A stretch of DNA of 40,050 nucleotides, taken from NCBI GenBank assembly GCA_003565625.1, contig PXBD01000064.1, forward strand, positions 1 to 40,050, in the 5' to 3' direction. A model generated the notes under the pieces. It saw only the letters and a list, made by a program, of their open reading frames with translations, had not been told where the DNA came from and made no database searches. Position numbers and translations under genes: made by a program. The DNA is from Gammaproteobacteria bacterium (GTDB lineage Bacteria; Pseudomonadota; Gammaproteobacteria; Xanthomonadales; Wenzhouxiangellaceae). This document shows, piece by piece, positions 38,390-40,050 of this stretch (position 1 is its first letter; every line of letters begins with the position of its first letter).

Positions 38390-39349
38390 ATGAATGCCCT
38401 GGAAGTCCGCCAGCTCAAAAAAACCTACAAAAACGGTGTCGAAGCCCTGAAGGGGATCGATCTGGAAGTCGAAGAGGGCGACTTCTTCGCCCTGCTCGGT
38501 CCCAACGGTGCCGGCAAATCGACCCTGATCGGCATTATCTCTTCGCTGGTCAACGCCACTTCGGGGGAGACCCGGGTGTTCGACATCAGCGTGCAGAACG
38601 ACCGTTCACGGGCGATGGCCGAAATCGGCCTGGTGCCGCAGGAAATCAACTTCAACCAGTTCGAGAAACCGTTTGACATCGTCGTCAACCAGGGCGGCTA
38701 CTACGGCGTGCCGCGCAAGCTGGCCAAGGAGCGCGCCGAGCGTTACCTGAACCAGCTGTCGCTCTGGGACAAGGCTTTCGGCCCGTCGCGCCAGCTTTCC
38801 GGCGGCATGAAGCGTCGTCTGATGATTGCCCGGGCGATGGTTCACCAGCCCAGGCTGCTGATTCTCGATGAGCCGACCGCCGGCGTCGACATTGAAATCC
38901 GGCGCTCGATGTGGAGCTTCATTCGCGAGATCAACGCCGCCGGCACCACCGTGATCCTGACCACCCACTACCTGGAAGAGGCCGAAAGCCTGTGCCGCAA
39001 CATCGCCATCATCGATCATGGCGATATTGTCGAAAACACCACGGTCAAGACCCTGCTGGGCAAGCTCGACGTCGAAACCTTCATTCTTGACTTGCGCGAA
39101 CCGGTCGAGCGCCCGCCGCAGGTCGACGGCATGGACATCATTCTGGCCGACTCCACCACCCTGGAGGCCAGTATCCCGAAGTCGCGCAGCCTCAACCGCC
39201 TGTTCAAGGCGCTGGAAGAAGAAGGCATGGAAGTCAAGTCCATGCGCAACAAGGTCAATCGGCTCGAGGAGCTGTTCGTGCGCCTGGTTCACCCGTCAGG
39301 CAACCCGGCGGCCGGCGCAAAAGTCGATTCAGCGGAGGATGCGGCATGA
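38390..39349 (+). CDS. yadG: ABC transporter ATPase, YadG-like
   Basis: About 319 residues. It has Walker [21 protein letters not shown]-loop LVPQEINFNQFEKPFDIVVN, signature PSRQLSGGMKRRLMIARAM, Walker B LLILDEPTAGVDIEIRRSMW and H-loop ILTTHYLEEAESLCRN. The YGVPRKLAKERAERYLNQL stretch is typical of YadG. A C-terminal regulatory domain of about 90 residues follows. With YadH it forms an ABC-2 exporter of unknown substrate. ATG 38390 is used; GTG 38378 would add four residues. The stop overlaps the yadH start (ATGA). Confidence 0.92.
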   Translation: MNALEVRQLKKTYKNGVEALKGIDLEVEEGDFFALLGPNGAGKSTLIGIISSLVNATSGETRVFDISVQNDRSRAMAEIGLVPQEINFNQFEKPFDIVVNQGGYYGVPRKLAKERAERYLNQLSLWDKAFGPSRQLSGGMKRRLMIARAMVHQPRLLILDEPTAGVDIEIRRSMWSFIREINAAGTTVILTTHYLEEAESLCRNIAIIDHGDIVENTTVKTLLGKLDVETFILDLREPVERPPQVDGMDIILADSTTLEASIPKSRSLNRLFKALEEEGMEVKSMRNKVNRLEELFVRLVHPSGNPAAGAKVDSAEDAA

Positions 39350-40050
39350 CCGAGAAAGTATCGGCACGCTCGTACTGGATCGGCTATCAGACCATCCTGA
39401 TCAAGGAAACCACCCGGATCGTGCGGATCTGGCCGCAGACCCTGCTGCCGCCGGTGATTACCATGAGCCTGTACTTCGTCATCTTCGGCGCCATCATCGG
39501 CCGTCGGGTCGGTGAAATGGGCGGCATGCCCTACATGGACTTCATCGTCCCCGGTCTGATCATGCTGACCGTGATTACCAACTCCTACGGCAACATCACC
39601 AGTTCGTTCTTCGGGGCGAAGTTTGGCAAGCACGTCGAGGAGCTGCTGGTCTCGCCGCTGCCGCCGTGGATCATCCTGGCCGGTTACGTGTCCGGGGCGG
39701 TGTTCCGGGCCATCATCGTCGGCATCCTGATCTGGATCGTGGCCGCCGTTATGGGCGCCGGGACGGTGGCCTATCCGCTTTTCACCATCGTTTTCATGAT
39801 CCTCACCGCAGTGGGCTTCGCCCTGTTCGGGATGATCGTCGCCATCTACTCCGAGACCTTTGACCAAATCAATGTTTTGCCGAGCTTTTTTCTCATGCCC
39901 CTGACCTTTCTGGGTGGGGTTTTCTTATTGCTCATCCGCCCGGAAGGAGGCCCCGGTGACTTCAAACACCTCTTCCAAATTGATGGGCGGTGGCTTGCCT
40001 TCTTCAATGGCGGAGATGAATGCGGCAATTTCATCTCCATGCCCTTTGTC
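39346..40050 (+). CDS. yadH: ABC-2 permease YadH-like, homology broken near 39924
   Basis: From ATG 39346 the first 193 residues match YadH: SYWIGYQTILIKETTRIVRI, TLLPPVITMSLYFVIFGAII, FIVPGLIMLTVITNSYGNIT, GKHVEELLVSPLPPWII and ETFDQINVLPSFFLMPLTFL followed by GGVF. After about 39924 the frame stays open to the window edge but no longer resembles YadH (about FYSISLLPPFW expected). Instead the opposite strand encodes an oxidoreductase tail. Codon use also changes from about 39861 (TTT, CAA, AAT, TTG instead of the usual G/C-ending codons). The gene is thus truncated by a rearrangement or by an assembly join. Confidence 0.8.
   Translation, partial: MTEKVSARSYWIGYQTILIKETTRIVRIWPQTLLPPVITMSLYFVIFGAIIGRRVGEMGGMPYMDFIVPGLIMLTVITNSYGNITSSFFGAKFGKHVEELLVSPLPPWIILAGYVSGAVFRAIIVGILIWIVAAVMGAGTVAYPLFTIVFMILTAVGFALFGMIVAIYSETFDQINVLPSFFLMPLTFLGGVFLLLIRPEGGPGDFKHLFQIDGRWLAFFNGGDECGNFISMPFV
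39925..40050 (-). CDS. Gfo/Idh/MocA-type oxidoreductase, C-terminal tail (cut by window edge)
   Basis: Read on the minus strand from the right edge, 41 codons end in TAA at 39927-39925. The peptide contains KGHGDEIAAFISAIEEGKPP, then INLEEVFEVTGASFRADEQ. This closely resembles the last helix-turn-helix of Gfo/Idh/MocA sugar dehydrogenases, where an xHxxEixxFxxAIxxGxPxPi segment is standard. Codon use is less GC-rich than the rest of the window. It overlaps the open frame that continues from yadH, which is probably not translated here. Confidence 0.65.
   Translation of the reverse strand, partial: DKGHGDEIAAFISAIEEGKPPPINLEEVFEVTGASFRADEQ

Noticed and set aside
1-40050. CRISPR array, tRNA or rRNA genes
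   Set aside because: No regularly spaced identical repeats and no cloverleaf or rRNA-like sequence were noticed on reading; tRNA detection software was not available.

Overview
The window looks like chromosome of a GC-rich gammaproteobacterium related to the Xanthomonadales/Lysobacterales (a Wenzhouxiangella-like lineage would fit). The grounds are a TrpR-like gene heading a complete hisGDCBHAFI(E) operon, a XanB2/FkbO-type chorismatase, strong G/C preference at third codon positions, and many ATGA-type gene overlaps. This placement is inference; no rRNA or universal marker lies in the window.

Region 1 (1-2760) is accessory DNA. It has the C-terminal end of an IS4-type transposase at the left edge, an orphan HigA-like antitoxin, and then a short integron gene-cassette array with no integrase in view. 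Its cassettes are a toxin-antitoxin pair, a HAD-family hydrolase and an isoprenylcysteine-methyltransferase-like membrane protein, separated by four attC-like sites. For each complete cassette, its first bases are complementary to the R'' core of its own attC, exactly in two cases and 6/7 in the third. Base composition is visibly lower in GC than in the rest of the window. 2760-3286 holds no gene I can name.

Region 2 (3287-9803) has a zinc metallopeptidase, a yeast-type cytosine deaminase and a SixA-type phosphatase on the + strand. They converge on a minus-strand pair made of an ATP-grasp ligase and a large protein with a papain-like Cys-His-Asn arrangement; this pair is the best candidate here for an undescribed system. 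A LEA14-like lipoprotein and a GNAT acetyltransferase follow.

Region 3 (9816-22139) is envelope biology: an RND efflux adaptor and pump, an outer-membrane barrel protein whose signal peptide is frameshifted at a terminator T-tract, an NPP-type phosphodiesterase lipoprotein, a membrane-anchored unknown protein, AsmA and a DUF418 membrane protein. It ends with the chorismatase and a creatininase-family amidohydrolase.

Region 4 (22183-29675) is the histidine operon on the minus strand, with its likely TrpR-family repressor as first gene and a palindromic operator on the promoter. Divergent from it is a membrane c-di-GMP phosphodiesterase with a degenerate GGDEF domain (29761-32313), followed by a Blc-type lipocalin.

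Region 5 (32911-40050) carries transporters: an EamA permease, a DUF1295 membrane enzyme, a 217-base quasi-palindromic repeat, a NatB-NatA-alpha/beta-hydrolase operon, and a divergent YadGH-type ABC exporter. The yadH homology stops abruptly near 39924, where the tail of an oppositely oriented Gfo/Idh/MocA oxidoreductase begins. That is either a rearrangement or an assembly chimera.
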